64,000 nt of DNA from Bacteroides sp. (GTDB lineage Bacteria; Bacteroidota; Bacteroidia; Bacteroidales; Bacteroidaceae): positions 58,422 to 122,421 of the forward strand of contig JAJQAY010000073.1 in NCBI GenBank assembly GCA_021203515.1, in the 5' to 3' direction. Each line of letters starts with the position of its first letter. Position 1 is the first letter of the stretch. The notes beneath the pieces were generated by a model, which worked only from the letters and a program-made list of their open reading frames with translations, was not told the DNA's origin and did not search any database. Both the position numbers and the translations under genes were made by a program. This document shows positions 28,197 through 37,831 of the stretch, piece by piece.

Positions 28197-29144
28197 TTAC
28201 TTGTTCTTCAGTAACTCACCGCGAACCATATGTCCCCATTCTTTCATATCCTCATCCTTCCAGTTGCCTCCGGAAGCAGCTGAGGGATAAAGCATGGAAC
28301 ATGTTTCGTCTTTGTCGGAAAGGCTCCATGCCACCCAACTGATGGAATGCCGATGCATCCAGTCCACCCACTTCTGCCATTCTTCCGGATTGAGAAGCCC
28401 GTCGCCAGTGGCTTCCATGCCTGCACACTCCGACACGAAGATGGGCAATCCTTTGCTCAAAGCATAATCTGCCCGGTCGCGCAACCATTGTCCGTGCGTG
28501 TTGGCGTAGAAATGGAGTGTATACATTATATTATTATAGCCGGTGATAGGATCGTCGGCTGCCAGATGAATATCCTGATCCCAACGAGGACAACCCAAAA
28601 GAATGACCGCATCCGGCTCGATGGCGCGAATAGTCTTTATCAGTTCTACAAAATAGGCTTTCAAGTCATCCCAAGAGTCGTCTACAGGTTCGTTATACAG
28701 TTCGTAGATGACGTTGGGCACGCCTTTGTAGCGAGTAGCCATTTGAGTGAAGAACTCCTTCGCCTCTTCCAGGCGGAGGTGATGGCTATGCCAGTCGATA
28801 ATGACATAAGCATCATTTTCGATAGCGGCATCCGCCACCTTGGTGACGCACTCGATACCGAATTCAGGCTGATATACATAGCAAGCGCTATCCAAATCTA
28901 TCCCCATAGCCGCACGAAATACCTGCACGTTCCAGTTCTTCGTCAGATATTCGACCGAGGAAGCATTGTAAAAGCGAGGCCAAAACTGATGCCAACCGTA
29001 GCTGACACCGTGCAATACGACCGTATCTCCTTTTTCATTCATCAGTTGCGTGCCTGCAACCGACAAGCGGGGCAACTCCTGTACCCGATTGCCATATGTC
29101 CCCAAAAAGATTGAAAGGCAAGCACAAAGTAAAAGATGTCTCAT
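28197..29144 (-). CDS. GH5 glycosidase, cellulase/mannanase-like
   Basis: 315 residues from the ATG at 29144 (MRHLLLCACLSIFLGTYG, a signal peptide). A longer frame opens at 29273 but overlaps the upstream gene, so the internal start is preferred. GH5 motifs: LHGVSYGWHQFWP, YELYNEPVDD (acid/base Glu), HFYANTHG and FVSECAG (nucleophile Glu). The sequence is closest in feel to GH5_2 endoglucanases, which would suit glucomannan, but activity cannot be read from sequence alone. It lies 4 nt after the CE7 esterase gene. Confidence 0.85.
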   Translation of the reverse strand: MRHLLLCACLSIFLGTYGNRVQELPRLSVAGTQLMNEKGDTVVLHGVSYGWHQFWPRFYNASSVEYLTKNWNVQVFRAAMGIDLDSACYVYQPEFGIECVTKVADAAIENDAYVIIDWHSHHLRLEEAKEFFTQMATRYKGVPNVIYELYNEPVDDSWDDLKAYFVELIKTIRAIEPDAVILLGCPRWDQDIHLAADDPITGYNNIMYTLHFYANTHGQWLRDRADYALSKGLPIFVSECAGMEATGDGLLNPEEWQKWVDWMHRHSISWVAWSLSDKDETCSMLYPSAASGGNWKDEDMKEWGHMVRGELLKNK

Positions 29145-29148
29145 GTTA

Positions 29149-30426
29149 TCAATATTTAAGCTGTTTGCGTATCCATTCCAGCCATTCGTCCCATTGCTCC
29201 TGATACCAGTAATGTCCGGTTTCCAGATACGGGTGCAACTCCTTGGAAGATGTAATCGCATTGTAGGCGGCATACATGGAAGTGGGCGGACAAACCTCGT
29301 CGTTATAACCCCAACTGAACCATCCGGGAACTCTCAGTTGGCGGGCAAAGTTGACCGTATCATAGTATCGAACGGCCTTAAGTTCTTTTTCATTAGGAGC
29401 GCCATAGGTACGGAAGTAGTGGGGCCATCCGCAGGCACGTTTCTTGAAATAGGCTTCGTGGTCGCACATGGCAGGATGAACGGCAGCGAAGAAAGTGACG
29501 CGGGGGTCGAGAGCCGCCGTAATTACGGAAAGTGCACCGCCTTGGCTGGAACCAGTTACGCCCAATGACTTTCCGTTATACTGAGGCAAAGAACAAATAA
29601 AGTCCACCGCCCGCAAAGCGCCTATAACGACACGATTATAATAGATATTATCGCGGTTGTCGCGACCGAAAGTCCAGTAACCATTCAATGCTCCGGCGGC
29701 AAGATTATCATATACCGACTGCTCCATCGTCACGGGGATGCCATGAATACCCACTTCCAGGGTGATAACCTTTCCGGGTGCCGTATAAGTGTCACCGGAA
29801 TAAGGGCGCACGCCCGCACCCGGCACACGCAGTAAGGCCGGATATTTTCCTTCTTTCTTAGGCACACTGAGGATACCGTAGAAACGTCCGCCCCAAGGTT
29901 TGGTCTGGAAGCTGACCTGATACACATTATCCGTCTCCGTGCAGCGTTCGGGCAGCAGAGTCATAAGCGGGTCCAAAGGAGTTTTCCTGGCATATTCCAA
30001 TGTATTGGTCCAATATTCGCTAAAGTCGGCAGGCAGCTCGGTCACCGGCAGCAATTCTTCGGGAGCATAAGCGGCAGTAGCCAGTCCCTGATAAGTACGG
30101 TCGCCTACGTGCGCCGTCACCTTACAGCGGAAAAAGCCGGGAGTGTTCATCACTCCCGGCAACTTCAGTTCGCCGTCTTTCAGGAGAACAGACTTCCGGG
30201 TTTCAGTGGGATACATCTCCGGGCCGAGTTCATAGTCTATCGTCACACCCGGCAAGGAGTTCTGTGCTTTCAGTACTCGCACGGTAAACGTACATTTTTC
30301 ATTCAGGCGGTAGTTCCAGTCTGCATGGTCGGGAGAAACTAAAACGCGGATTTCATTGCCGCGTATCTGTGCCATCGATGTCCAGACGCACAATAAGCAA
30401 AAGAGAGAGAGAAATGTTTTTTTCAT
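29149..30426 (-). CDS. CE7 family acetyl esterase (AXE1-like), secreted
   Basis: 425 residues with a signal peptide (about 1-19) and an N-terminal beta-domain before an alpha/beta-hydrolase fold. Catalytic serine in GVTGSSQGGALS, histidine in LETGHYWYQEQW, and RVTFFAAVHPAMCDH as the family segment. CE7 enzymes remove acetyl groups from sugars; here acetylated mannan is the likely target. Forms a two-gene operon with the GH5. Confidence 0.87.
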   Translation of the reverse strand: MKKTFLSLFCLLCVWTSMAQIRGNEIRVLVSPDHADWNYRLNEKCTFTVRVLKAQNSLPGVTIDYELGPEMYPTETRKSVLLKDGELKLPGVMNTPGFFRCKVTAHVGDRTYQGLATAAYAPEELLPVTELPADFSEYWTNTLEYARKTPLDPLMTLLPERCTETDNVYQVSFQTKPWGGRFYGILSVPKKEGKYPALLRVPGAGVRPYSGDTYTAPGKVITLEVGIHGIPVTMEQSVYDNLAAGALNGYWTFGRDNRDNIYYNRVVIGALRAVDFICSLPQYNGKSLGVTGSSQGGALSVITAALDPRVTFFAAVHPAMCDHEAYFKKRACGWPHYFRTYGAPNEKELKAVRYYDTVNFARQLRVPGWFSWGYNDEVCPPTSMYAAYNAITSSKELHPYLETGHYWYQEQWDEWLEWIRKQLKY

Positions 30427-30456
30427 GGTTCCATATCATCATTTAACTGTTCTGCA

Positions 30457-30464
30457 CAAAGATA
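30457..30464 (-). promoter_or_regulatory. -7 box for the CE7-GH5 operon
   Basis: Minus strand TATCTTTG, 31 nt upstream of the CE7 start. No clear -33 element and no GTACAATTTT word, so its control may differ from the other mannan operons. Confidence 0.5.
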
Positions 30465-30498
30465 CGTGCTTCCTTCAGAAGAAAATGATATTTTTTTA

Positions 30499-31389
30499 TC
30501 ATATCACAATCTTCTTCTTCTTTCTGTAGTTCTCTCTGAACTCTTTGGGTGCAGAACCTTTTTTCCGCTTAAACATCCGGTTGAAGTTGGAAAGATTATT
30601 GAAGCCGCAGTCGTAGCAGATCTCGGCAATGGTGCGTGTGGAGTCCACCAACAGCCGGGTGGCAAAGCCCAGGCGGATGTCGATGATATAGTCGGAAAGC
30701 GTCTTTCCCGTGCGCAGACGGAAGAAGCGGCTGAAAGAAACAGGCGTCATTCCCACAATATCCGCCAGAGTCGTCAGGCGTATCTCTTCCTGATAATGCT
30801 CGGCAATATACTTCTGTACCTTTTGCACGCGCCGGCTGTCCGAGAAAGTCTCTATCTTGGCAAACGATGAACTGGACAACACCCGGGCGTCATCGTAGAG
30901 GGAGAGTTCGTAGAGTATCCGCAGGAAATTCATCACGGCATAAAACCCCTGCTCCTCGGAGGCGAGATTATCCAGCCAGTTATAGACCTTCATTATGGCC
31001 TGCATCGGAAAACAAAGTCCGCACTGCGCCCGTTCCAGCATCCGGCGGATACTGTCGAACTGGTTTTTATTAATAAAACCCTTGAAGAACAAGTCGGAAG
31101 AAAACTGAACGGTAATTTCACGTATCTCTCTGGATGTGCATTCGTGCTGTTCCCACACATGTTCCAACTCCCTGCCGGTAATCAGCACCAGGTCATAGTC
31201 TCCGATAACCTCGGAAGAGTCTCCCACCATCCGACGCACACCGGAGGCATGTTCGGTAAAATTCAACTCATATTCCGCATGACAATGGATGGGATAAGTA
31301 AATTCCGTTTTACGCCGGTCGGCAACATAGAAGCAGTCGCGATCCGACAGAGGGGTTATCTCCCTAATAATGTAGTTTTGGTTCTCCAT
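30499..31389 (-). CDS. AraC-family regulator of the mannan locus
   Basis: 296 residues. An N-terminal cupin-like sensor domain (HCHAEYELNFTEHASG) and a C-terminal double helix-turn-helix (IRLTTLADIVGMTPVSFSRFFRLRTGKTLSDYI and TIAEICYDCGFNNLSNFNRMFKRKKG regions). The presence of only this regulator inside the locus suggests it senses a mannan-derived sugar and activates the operons; the shared GTACAATTTT words are its candidate sites. That link is inferred. Confidence 0.85.
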   Translation of the reverse strand: MENQNYIIREITPLSDRDCFYVADRRKTEFTYPIHCHAEYELNFTEHASGVRRMVGDSSEVIGDYDLVLITGRELEHVWEQHECTSREIREITVQFSSDLFFKGFINKNQFDSIRRMLERAQCGLCFPMQAIMKVYNWLDNLASEEQGFYAVMNFLRILYELSLYDDARVLSSSSFAKIETFSDSRRVQKVQKYIAEHYQEEIRLTTLADIVGMTPVSFSRFFRLRTGKTLSDYIIDIRLGFATRLLVDSTRTIAEICYDCGFNNLSNFNRMFKRKKGSAPKEFRENYRKKKKIVI

Positions 31390-31417
31390 AGTAACTTGTT
31401 AAGAAAGTATCATAGAG

Positions 31418-31425
31418 CAAAGATA
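31418..31425 (-). promoter_or_regulatory. -7 box of the araC-type gene
   Basis: Minus strand TATCTTTG, 29 nt upstream of the start. No clear -33 element. Confidence 0.45.
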
Positions 31426-31515
31426 GGCATTTTTTTATTCCCTATATGGGATTATTTGTTTCTTTTAGGGGGATTATTTGTTATATACCGGAGGAACCAA
31501 CCTTACCTCACCTTT

Positions 31516-31572
31516 CTTCGATGCACAAGATGGCATCTCATGCTGCACAAGATGGCATCTTGTGCATCGAAG
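31516..31572. repeat. Two palindromic units on a 22-nt lattice (array C)
   Basis: TGCACAAGATGGCATCT occurs at 31522-31538 and 31544-31560, exactly 22 nt apart. The outer ends CTTCGATGCACAAGATG (31516-31532) and its inverse (31556-31572) are perfect. It lies 49 nt after the GH2 stop and upstream of the AraC gene. The same word is used by array E at 55236-55301. Confidence 0.9.
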
Positions 31573-31620
31573 ATAGAAGAGTTCCTGTAGATAGCTCAGG
31601 GAGGATAAGATGACAGCAAG

Positions 31621-34053
31621 CTATCTCCCAACTATCGGGAAGGTGTAAGCTGCTTCCGGGAGGCGGTCCGAACTTACTTTCAGTGTGGCTTCGCCGACCT
31701 CACCGGTGCTTTGCAGCAGGATTTGAGCAAGACCATTGAAAGTCTTTACATGGAACACACGCGCTTCCGCATCTGCCGGACGTTCCGCAGTCTGATAGGC
31801 AGGACTGCCATTGCCCACTCCGAGAATGCGTACCGGGCCAGAAACGGTCAGCGTCAGCTCTTCGCAGGCAGTGGGTACAAAACGCGCTTTCTTATCCTGA
31901 AGTTCGACGCGGAAAACAAGCACGTCTTTATCGGTCTGTATCTCCGAACAGTCGGGAGTCAGTAGGATGTGGGCAGATGCTCCGGTCGTTTCTATCTTGC
32001 GGGTGAGCACTTTCTTTCCGTTCTTGTAGCCGACGACTTTCACCGTACCGGGGTGATAGACGGCCTGCCAGGACAAATGTCCGTTCTTCGGCATCGGTTT
32101 CCGTCCCAGGCTCTTGCCGTTCACAGTCAGCTCCACTTCATCGCAGTTACTATAGGCCCAGATGTCAATCGTTTCTCCTTCGTGTCCTTGCAGGTTCCAG
32201 TGCGGAAAGATGTGTAGCACCGGCTCATCCGTCCACCAGGCTTTCAGGTAAAAAGCCTCATCTTTCGGGAAACCGCAATAATCCAGTATACCGAACTGCG
32301 AACCGGTGGCGGGGAATTTCATCGGATTGGGTTCTCCGCGATAGTCGAAGCCGGTCCAATAGAACAGGCCGCCCAGATAGGGGCGCTCATCGTAGAATTT
32401 CCAACCTCGCTCAATGCAGTTCAGCAGGCTGTCCGGCCCGTTGGGCTTGCGGTTGTGCGCCACCATCAGTCCACGGGCATGGTCGTCGAAGTAGATGCCG
32501 CGCGTGCCACATCCGGTCGTCTCTTCCGAACCGACGGCGCAGCGTTGCGGATAATCTTTGCGATGCTGCTCCACGGGGTTCTGAAGGATATAGTTGTAAC
32601 CGGCCACATCGGCAGGCACCACGATATTGGGGCCTCCGCTGGTGGCCACGGTCATCAGCCGCGTGGGATCCATACGGTGGCAATATTCACGCATGGTGGT
32701 GGCAATGCGTTCGCCTTGCCGGTTCCATTCGATGCCCCATTCTTCGTTGCCCACACTCCAAAGAATGATGCAGGGATGATTGCGGTCACGCTTTATCATG
32801 CGGTGCAGCAGACGGATGTGCTCTTCGTTGATGCCGGTAAGGCGGTTTTCTTCGATGACAAGAATGCCGAGGCGGTCGCAGGCGTCGAGCATTTCGGGAG
32901 TCATCGGGTTGTGAGAGGAACGGTAGGCGTTGCAGCCGAAAGCCTTCAGTTGCTCAAGCCGATAACGTTGCAAAGCATCGGGGATGGCAGAACCTACACC
33001 GGGGTGGTCTTGGTGCATGTTCACCCCTTTCAGTTTCAGGGACTGGCCGTTGAGGAAGAAGCCGTGATCGGCATCAAAGCGGATGTGGCGTACCCCGAAA
33101 GGAGTAATGACAACGTCCAACAACTTCCCGTCCTGCCAAACACTCGTTTCCATTTTATAAAGATATGGGTCTTCAAGAGACCAGAGGCGAGGATTATGCA
33201 GCAATAAGCGAACCTTCCCGCAAAGCGTTTCCTGAGGAAGCACTTCGCCCAATTCTGCTTTATCTTCCAGCTGCACCTGCCCATTGGCATCCATCAACCG
33301 GCACCAGACTTCACAGGAGGTCGCTTCTGTTCCCGAATTCTTCACCTGAACCTCAACCTTCAGAGATGCTCTGCTAAAGGGGGCCTCCAAACCAGCGGAA
33401 ACAAATACTCCGAAAGGGGCTACATGTAGCGGTGTCGTCTTGTTCAGCCAGACATGGCGGTAGATGCCGGCACCTTCGTAGAACCAGCCCTCTTCGAGAG
33501 TGGCATCGGCACGGACGGTTATCAGGTTCTCACCGCCATAATTCAGATAATCGGTTATATCATAAACCTGGGTGGCATAGCCGCTTGGCTCGTGCCCCAG
33601 GTAGAAGCCGTTCACCCAGATGCGGGCATCCCGAAAGATGCCGTCGAACTGGAGGTAAAGGTGCTTCCCGTCATCTTCCTGCGGAATGGTAAACGTCTTG
33701 CGATACCATCCCACACTGGTTTTAGGATATTTGTAACCGACGGTTTTATAGCCATGACTATGGCTTGCCGCAGCGTCATAAGGCAAATCAACCGCCCAGT
33801 CATGGGGCAAGTCCACCCGCTTCCAGCCCGAAGCATCGAACTTAGGAGAGTAAGGGCCTGCATTGTGAATGGATGCGGCCTTCGTCAGATAATTGAAGTA
33901 CTCCGTTCCACTGCCGAAGTCCTTTGCAGGGTCGGAGGCGTTGCCGAAAGAGAATTGCCAGTCTTCGTCCAGCAAGATGCGCTCACGGATGGATTGGGAG
34001 AACAATGGCGGAAGGAGAAGGCTACAAAAGATTGAGAAGATTATTCTTTTCAT
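31621..34053 (-). CDS. GH2 glycosidase (beta-galactosidase/beta-mannosidase class)
   Basis: 810 residues with a signal peptide (about 1-20). Order: sugar-binding jelly roll (YKTVGYKYPKTSVGWYRKTF), Ig-like domain, TIM barrel with GVNMHQDHPGVGSAIPD and ILWSVGNEEWGIE (acid/base Glu), and nucleophile candidate in VGSEETTG. C-terminal beta-domains follow. Acts in the periplasm on oligosaccharides; whether it takes galactose or mannose cannot be decided here. Read in the same direction as GH27 and GH3 and separated from GH3 by a long hairpin. Confidence 0.87.
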   Translation of the reverse strand: MKRIIFSIFCSLLLPPLFSQSIRERILLDEDWQFSFGNASDPAKDFGSGTEYFNYLTKAASIHNAGPYSPKFDASGWKRVDLPHDWAVDLPYDAAASHSHGYKTVGYKYPKTSVGWYRKTFTIPQEDDGKHLYLQFDGIFRDARIWVNGFYLGHEPSGYATQVYDITDYLNYGGENLITVRADATLEEGWFYEGAGIYRHVWLNKTTPLHVAPFGVFVSAGLEAPFSRASLKVEVQVKNSGTEATSCEVWCRLMDANGQVQLEDKAELGEVLPQETLCGKVRLLLHNPRLWSLEDPYLYKMETSVWQDGKLLDVVITPFGVRHIRFDADHGFFLNGQSLKLKGVNMHQDHPGVGSAIPDALQRYRLEQLKAFGCNAYRSSHNPMTPEMLDACDRLGILVIEENRLTGINEEHIRLLHRMIKRDRNHPCIILWSVGNEEWGIEWNRQGERIATTMREYCHRMDPTRLMTVATSGGPNIVVPADVAGYNYILQNPVEQHRKDYPQRCAVGSEETTGCGTRGIYFDDHARGLMVAHNRKPNGPDSLLNCIERGWKFYDERPYLGGLFYWTGFDYRGEPNPMKFPATGSQFGILDYCGFPKDEAFYLKAWWTDEPVLHIFPHWNLQGHEGETIDIWAYSNCDEVELTVNGKSLGRKPMPKNGHLSWQAVYHPGTVKVVGYKNGKKVLTRKIETTGASAHILLTPDCSEIQTDKDVLVFRVELQDKKARFVPTACEELTLTVSGPVRILGVGNGSPAYQTAERPADAEARVFHVKTFNGLAQILLQSTGEVGEATLKVSSDRLPEAAYTFPIVGR

Positions 34054-34068
34054 AAGCAGTAATTATAG

Positions 34069-34154
34069 TTTAGGTATTAGGTTTTAAGTATTAGGTATTA
34101 ACTATGCAGATTACAGCGCAGCTAATACCTAATACTTAAAACCTAATACCTAAA
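34069..34154. repeat. Perfect 32-bp inverted repeat built from 7-nt units
   Basis: Arms 34069-34100 and 34123-34154 are perfect inverses around a 22-nt loop. Each arm holds four heptamers of the TAGGTAT type (34071-34098; 34125-34152). It lies between GH3 and GH2 and would form a very long hairpin in the transcript, possibly damping or separating expression of GH2. Confidence 0.9.
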
Positions 34155-34161
34155 TAAATTA

Positions 34162-36468
34162 TCATTTAACAGCAAACGTCTCTGTCAGCAACTCCTTATC
34201 ATCCGAAGACGCCCCCACCATGACGATAAACTCGCCCGGCTCTACCGTCTTCTTCATCTTGAGGTCATAGAAAGCGAGCTTGTCCGGAGTAATCTTGAAG
34301 TTCACCACCTTGCTCTCACCTGCCTTCAACGCTACGCGGGCAAAGTCCTTCAGCTCCTTCACCGGACGGGTGACGCAACTGAACTTATCGCGAATATAAA
34401 GCTGCACAATCTCCACTCCGTCACGCTCTCCGGTATTTGTCACCTTCACGCTGACATCCACCGTGCCGTCTTTACCTATCTCTTTCTGTGCTAGTTTCAA
34501 GTCCTCATACTTATAAGTAGTATAAGACAGTCCAAAGCCGAATGGATAAAGCGGTGTACTCGGCTTGCCCGCCGCGTACGGATGGAAATGCTGCGAAGGC
34601 TTATGATTGTAAATCATCTGCAACTGGCCGACACTGTGCGGAATAGTAATAGCCAGTTTTGCCGACGGATTTACCTTGCCATACAGTATCTCCGCCACTG
34701 CCTGACCGCCCTGCATACCCGGTGCCCATGCCTCCACAATGGCAGGCAAATGTTCGGCAGCCCACTGCACACCCAGCGGACGCCCGTTCACCAACACAAG
34801 AATAGTCGGTTTGCCGGAAGCCGCCGCTTTCTCTATCAATTCATTCTGCAAGCCCACCAGGTCGAGGTCGGAGCGGTCGGTATCCTCACCGTCTGTACGC
34901 TCCGTCCAGCGGAAACGCATCATATACTCACCGGCTACAACGATGTTCAAGTCCGCCGACTTGGCACGGGCAGCAGCTTCCGCTACCTGCTTCGGGTCCA
35001 TGTTGCGCGGGTCCCAACCCTGGTCTACAAAGTCGAAGTGAGTATCGGGAGCTATCATCCTCAATCCTTCGAGAATGGTCGTAACGTTCTCCGGCTTCTC
35101 GGGTGCGCTCCAGTCTCCGAGGATGTTCTGGTCGTCGGCATTGATGCCGGTCACCAGTACTCTTTTATACTTGGAAGCATCCAGCGGGAGGACGCCATCG
35201 TTCTTCAGGAGGACAATTCCGTTGCGTGCCGCTTCGAGAGCCGTCTGACGATGCTCGTCGCAGAGGCGTATCTTCATCGTTTCAGCTTCGTCGGCATAAG
35301 GTTTCTCGAACAAGCCGAGACGGAACTTGATGTCGAGGATACGGCGCACGGACTCGTCGATGCGACTTTCGGGGATGCGGCCTTCCTTCACCAATTCCAC
35401 TACCATCTCGTTCCAGTGGATGCCGTGCATGTGCATATCCATGCCCGCCATGATGGATTGGTAAAAGGCTTCTTTCAGGTTTTCGGCAGTGGCGTGCAGG
35501 TCGTGGATATGCTCGATGTCCATCCAGTCGCTCACAACGAAACCGGGAAAGTTCCATTCACCCCGGAGGATGTCGGTCATCAGCCATTCGTTGCTGTGGC
35601 AAGGCACACCGTTCAGTTCATTATGGGCTGTCATCAGAGACATGGCACCCGCCTTGACGCCTGCTTCGAAAGGCGGGAAGAATACCTCGCGCAACGTCCG
35701 TTCGGACAAGTCCGCCGGAGAGCCGTTCGTGCCGTTGATAGGTTCGCTGCCGCCCACGAAGTGCTTGATGCAAGCCAGTACGTCTTCATCACTATTCAGG
35801 TTGCCCTGATAGCCTTTGACAGACTGCACCCCCATCAGGGAAACCAGATACGGGTCTTCTCCGTAAGTCTCGCCCACACGTCCCCAACGGGCATCGCGTG
35901 CCACTTCCACATTCGGGTTGAACGTCCAGTGCATGTTCATGGCACGCATTTCCCGGGCGGTCTGGCGGGCTATCTTATAGGCCATCAGCGTGTCGAAGGA
36001 GCAGGCCAGGTTGATATTGGTGGGATATACGGTATTGTCCGGCGCATTGGCATTGCCGTGAATGGCGTCGATGCCAAAGATAATGGGGATTTGGAGGCGG
36101 CTCTTCATGGCAAGAGACTGAAGGAAATTGGCTTCTTCAATCGTGAGCACGTGCAGGAAGGAGCCTATCAAGCCCTTCCCCGTCCATGCCGCCACATCCT
36201 GTTCGGTGACACCGGGATAAAAGGCATTTGCCGTGTTGTTCTTCAGATCTTCTTCGGTCATCACGGCGCTATTCGCCTTGATGTGCTCCAAGCCGACGAA
36301 CTGGTTCATCTGACCGACTTTCTCTTCCAGAGTCATTCGGCCCAGAAGGTCTTCCACGCGATCTTTCACAGAAGCCGACGGGTCTTTATATACCTCCTTC
36401 CGGCTGCCGCCGCAAGAGACGAAACAAGCTGCTATTGCCATAATGATTAGTTTGTTTTTCATGGTCAT
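34162..36468 (-). CDS. GH3 beta-glucosidase-type enzyme (lipoprotein)
   Basis: 768 residues, a usual length. Lipobox ACFVSC. Domains: GH3 N-terminal barrel with KHFVGGSEP and nucleophile Asp in FVVSDWMDIEH; (alpha/beta)6 sandwich; C-terminal fibronectin-like domain (NTGERDGVEIVQLYIRD). In this locus it probably removes terminal beta-glucose or beta-mannose from oligosaccharides. Its start overlaps the GH27 stop by 4 nt, so the two are translated together. Confidence 0.93.
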   Translation of the reverse strand: MTMKNKLIIMAIAACFVSCGGSRKEVYKDPSASVKDRVEDLLGRMTLEEKVGQMNQFVGLEHIKANSAVMTEEDLKNNTANAFYPGVTEQDVAAWTGKGLIGSFLHVLTIEEANFLQSLAMKSRLQIPIIFGIDAIHGNANAPDNTVYPTNINLACSFDTLMAYKIARQTAREMRAMNMHWTFNPNVEVARDARWGRVGETYGEDPYLVSLMGVQSVKGYQGNLNSDEDVLACIKHFVGGSEPINGTNGSPADLSERTLREVFFPPFEAGVKAGAMSLMTAHNELNGVPCHSNEWLMTDILRGEWNFPGFVVSDWMDIEHIHDLHATAENLKEAFYQSIMAGMDMHMHGIHWNEMVVELVKEGRIPESRIDESVRRILDIKFRLGLFEKPYADEAETMKIRLCDEHRQTALEAARNGIVLLKNDGVLPLDASKYKRVLVTGINADDQNILGDWSAPEKPENVTTILEGLRMIAPDTHFDFVDQGWDPRNMDPKQVAEAAARAKSADLNIVVAGEYMMRFRWTERTDGEDTDRSDLDLVGLQNELIEKAAASGKPTILVLVNGRPLGVQWAAEHLPAIVEAWAPGMQGGQAVAEILYGKVNPSAKLAITIPHSVGQLQMIYNHKPSQHFHPYAAGKPSTPLYPFGFGLSYTTYKYEDLKLAQKEIGKDGTVDVSVKVTNTGERDGVEIVQLYIRDKFSCVTRPVKELKDFARVALKAGESKVVNFKITPDKLAFYDLKMKKTVEPGEFIVMVGASSDDKELLTETFAVK

Positions 36469-37685
36469 TTCCCTTTCTTATTCACGTTCAAGCGATACAA
36501 CACTACATCATGTCCGGGAATGGTGACACTCTTCACTTTCTTCGTATTCCCTTCGGCCTGCTTCGTCCAGAGGTTGCGTATGTTATACACTTTGGAGTCA
36601 AAGTCCGTAAAGCGTTTGGCTACGTCGTCATAGAGGTTGAACTTCTGCCAGTCGATGGTATATTCTTTCGGCTCGGTGGTACGGTTGAGGATGCAGAAGG
36701 CCCATTCGTCATTTACCAAAGGCTTGAACCAGAACTCCAGGCCATCTTCTGCCGCCCACTTCAATCCCTGAATGCCCAGGCTGTCCTGGTCGATGGCAAT
36801 CACCTCTTTATTCAGAATAATATCTTTCGTCTCCTGCGACATACTTCGGATATCATTCCCCAAAATCAACGGAGCCGCCAGCATGCACCACATCGTGAAA
36901 TGTGCGCGGTCTTCGTTCACACTCTGTCCGTTGCCCACTTCCAGCATGTCGGGGTCGTTCCAATGGCCGGGACCGGCATATTTGCGAAGCCCGTTCTGCA
37001 TGTCGAGTATCTGCATCACACCATATGCAGCCCATCCGGGATGCTTGTCCACGCAGTCAAAGCAATTGAAAATATCTCCGGTAGTACGCCACATGTGTCC
37101 GGTTTCGGCAGCCCACTCCCACGGTTTGCTGGTTCCCCACTCGCACATGCTGAAGAGGATGGGCCGGCCGGCAGCATACAGCGCATCGCGCATCAGGTTG
37201 TAAGCACCGACAGCATTAATATCTTCCGTCTCGCACCAGTCATACTTCAAATAATCAATGCCCCACTTGGCATACTGCAAAGCATCCTGATATTCGTGAC
37301 CGAAGCTGCCCGGACGTCCGCCGCACGTCTTGCGGCCGGCATCGGAGTAGATGCCTATCTTCAAGCCTTTGGAGTGAACATAGTCTGCCAACGCCTTAAT
37401 CCCCGAAGGAAACTTCGCCGGGTCAGCCTGTATGAAGCCGAGGCTATCCCGTTCGCCATGCCAGCAGTCGTCCAGGTTGAGGTAGACGTAGCCGGCATCG
37501 CGCAGCCCGTTCTCCACCATGGCGTCCGCCACGCCCTTAATGATATTCTCGTCAATATTGCAAGCAAACTTGTTCCAACTGTTCCAACCCATAGGCGGTG
37601 TCTGTGCCAGCCCGTCGAACTTTTGGGCGAATGTGGTGTTAAAGGTGAATGCAGCCAACGCAGCCGCCAAAAGAAATCTTTTCAT
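36465..37685 (-). CDS. GH27 alpha-galactosidase
   Basis: 406 residues from the ATG at 37685 (MKRFLLAAALAAFTFNTTFA, signal peptide); an earlier ATG at 37730 lies in the promoter region. GH27 motifs: PPMGWNSWNKF, YLKYDWC (nucleophile Asp) and the MWRTTGDI region (acid/base Asp). Removes alpha-1,6-galactose side groups from galactomannan. First gene of the GH27-GH3 pair. Confidence 0.93.
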   Translation of the reverse strand: MKRFLLAAALAAFTFNTTFAQKFDGLAQTPPMGWNSWNKFACNIDENIIKGVADAMVENGLRDAGYVYLNLDDCWHGERDSLGFIQADPAKFPSGIKALADYVHSKGLKIGIYSDAGRKTCGGRPGSFGHEYQDALQYAKWGIDYLKYDWCETEDINAVGAYNLMRDALYAAGRPILFSMCEWGTSKPWEWAAETGHMWRTTGDIFNCFDCVDKHPGWAAYGVMQILDMQNGLRKYAGPGHWNDPDMLEVGNGQSVNEDRAHFTMWCMLAAPLILGNDIRSMSQETKDIILNKEVIAIDQDSLGIQGLKWAAEDGLEFWFKPLVNDEWAFCILNRTTEPKEYTIDWQKFNLYDDVAKRFTDFDSKVYNIRNLWTKQAEGNTKKVKSVTIPGHDVVLYRLNVNKKGK

Positions 37686-37727
37686 GGTATTTAGTATTAT
37701 AATTAGTAAATAATCATTTTCTTTGTG

Positions 37728-37810
37728 CAAAGATAGCGGTCTGCGCGGACTGCAAGCTATAGTTTTTTATCCAATCACGGTACAATTTGTTAACAGACAC
37801 AGAATTGTTT
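37728..37810 (-). promoter_or_regulatory. GH27 promoter and candidate operator
   Basis: The -7 box is TATCTTTG (37728-37735), with a TTG 17 nt upstream. Further upstream lie GTACAATTTG (37780-37789) and an inverted partner AAACAATTC (37802-37810, minus strand). The word matches those at the SusC and ManA promoters. Confidence 0.55.
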
Positions 37811-37831
37811 CACTAAAACCTACATATAGAT

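Noticed and set aside
34582..36450. A 622-codon open frame on the plus strand
   Set aside because: It is the antisense of the GH3 gene, has no recognisable domain, and reflects codon bias of the real gene.
36510..37694. A 394-codon plus-strand frame
   Set aside because: Antisense to GH27, which has all catalytic motifs.
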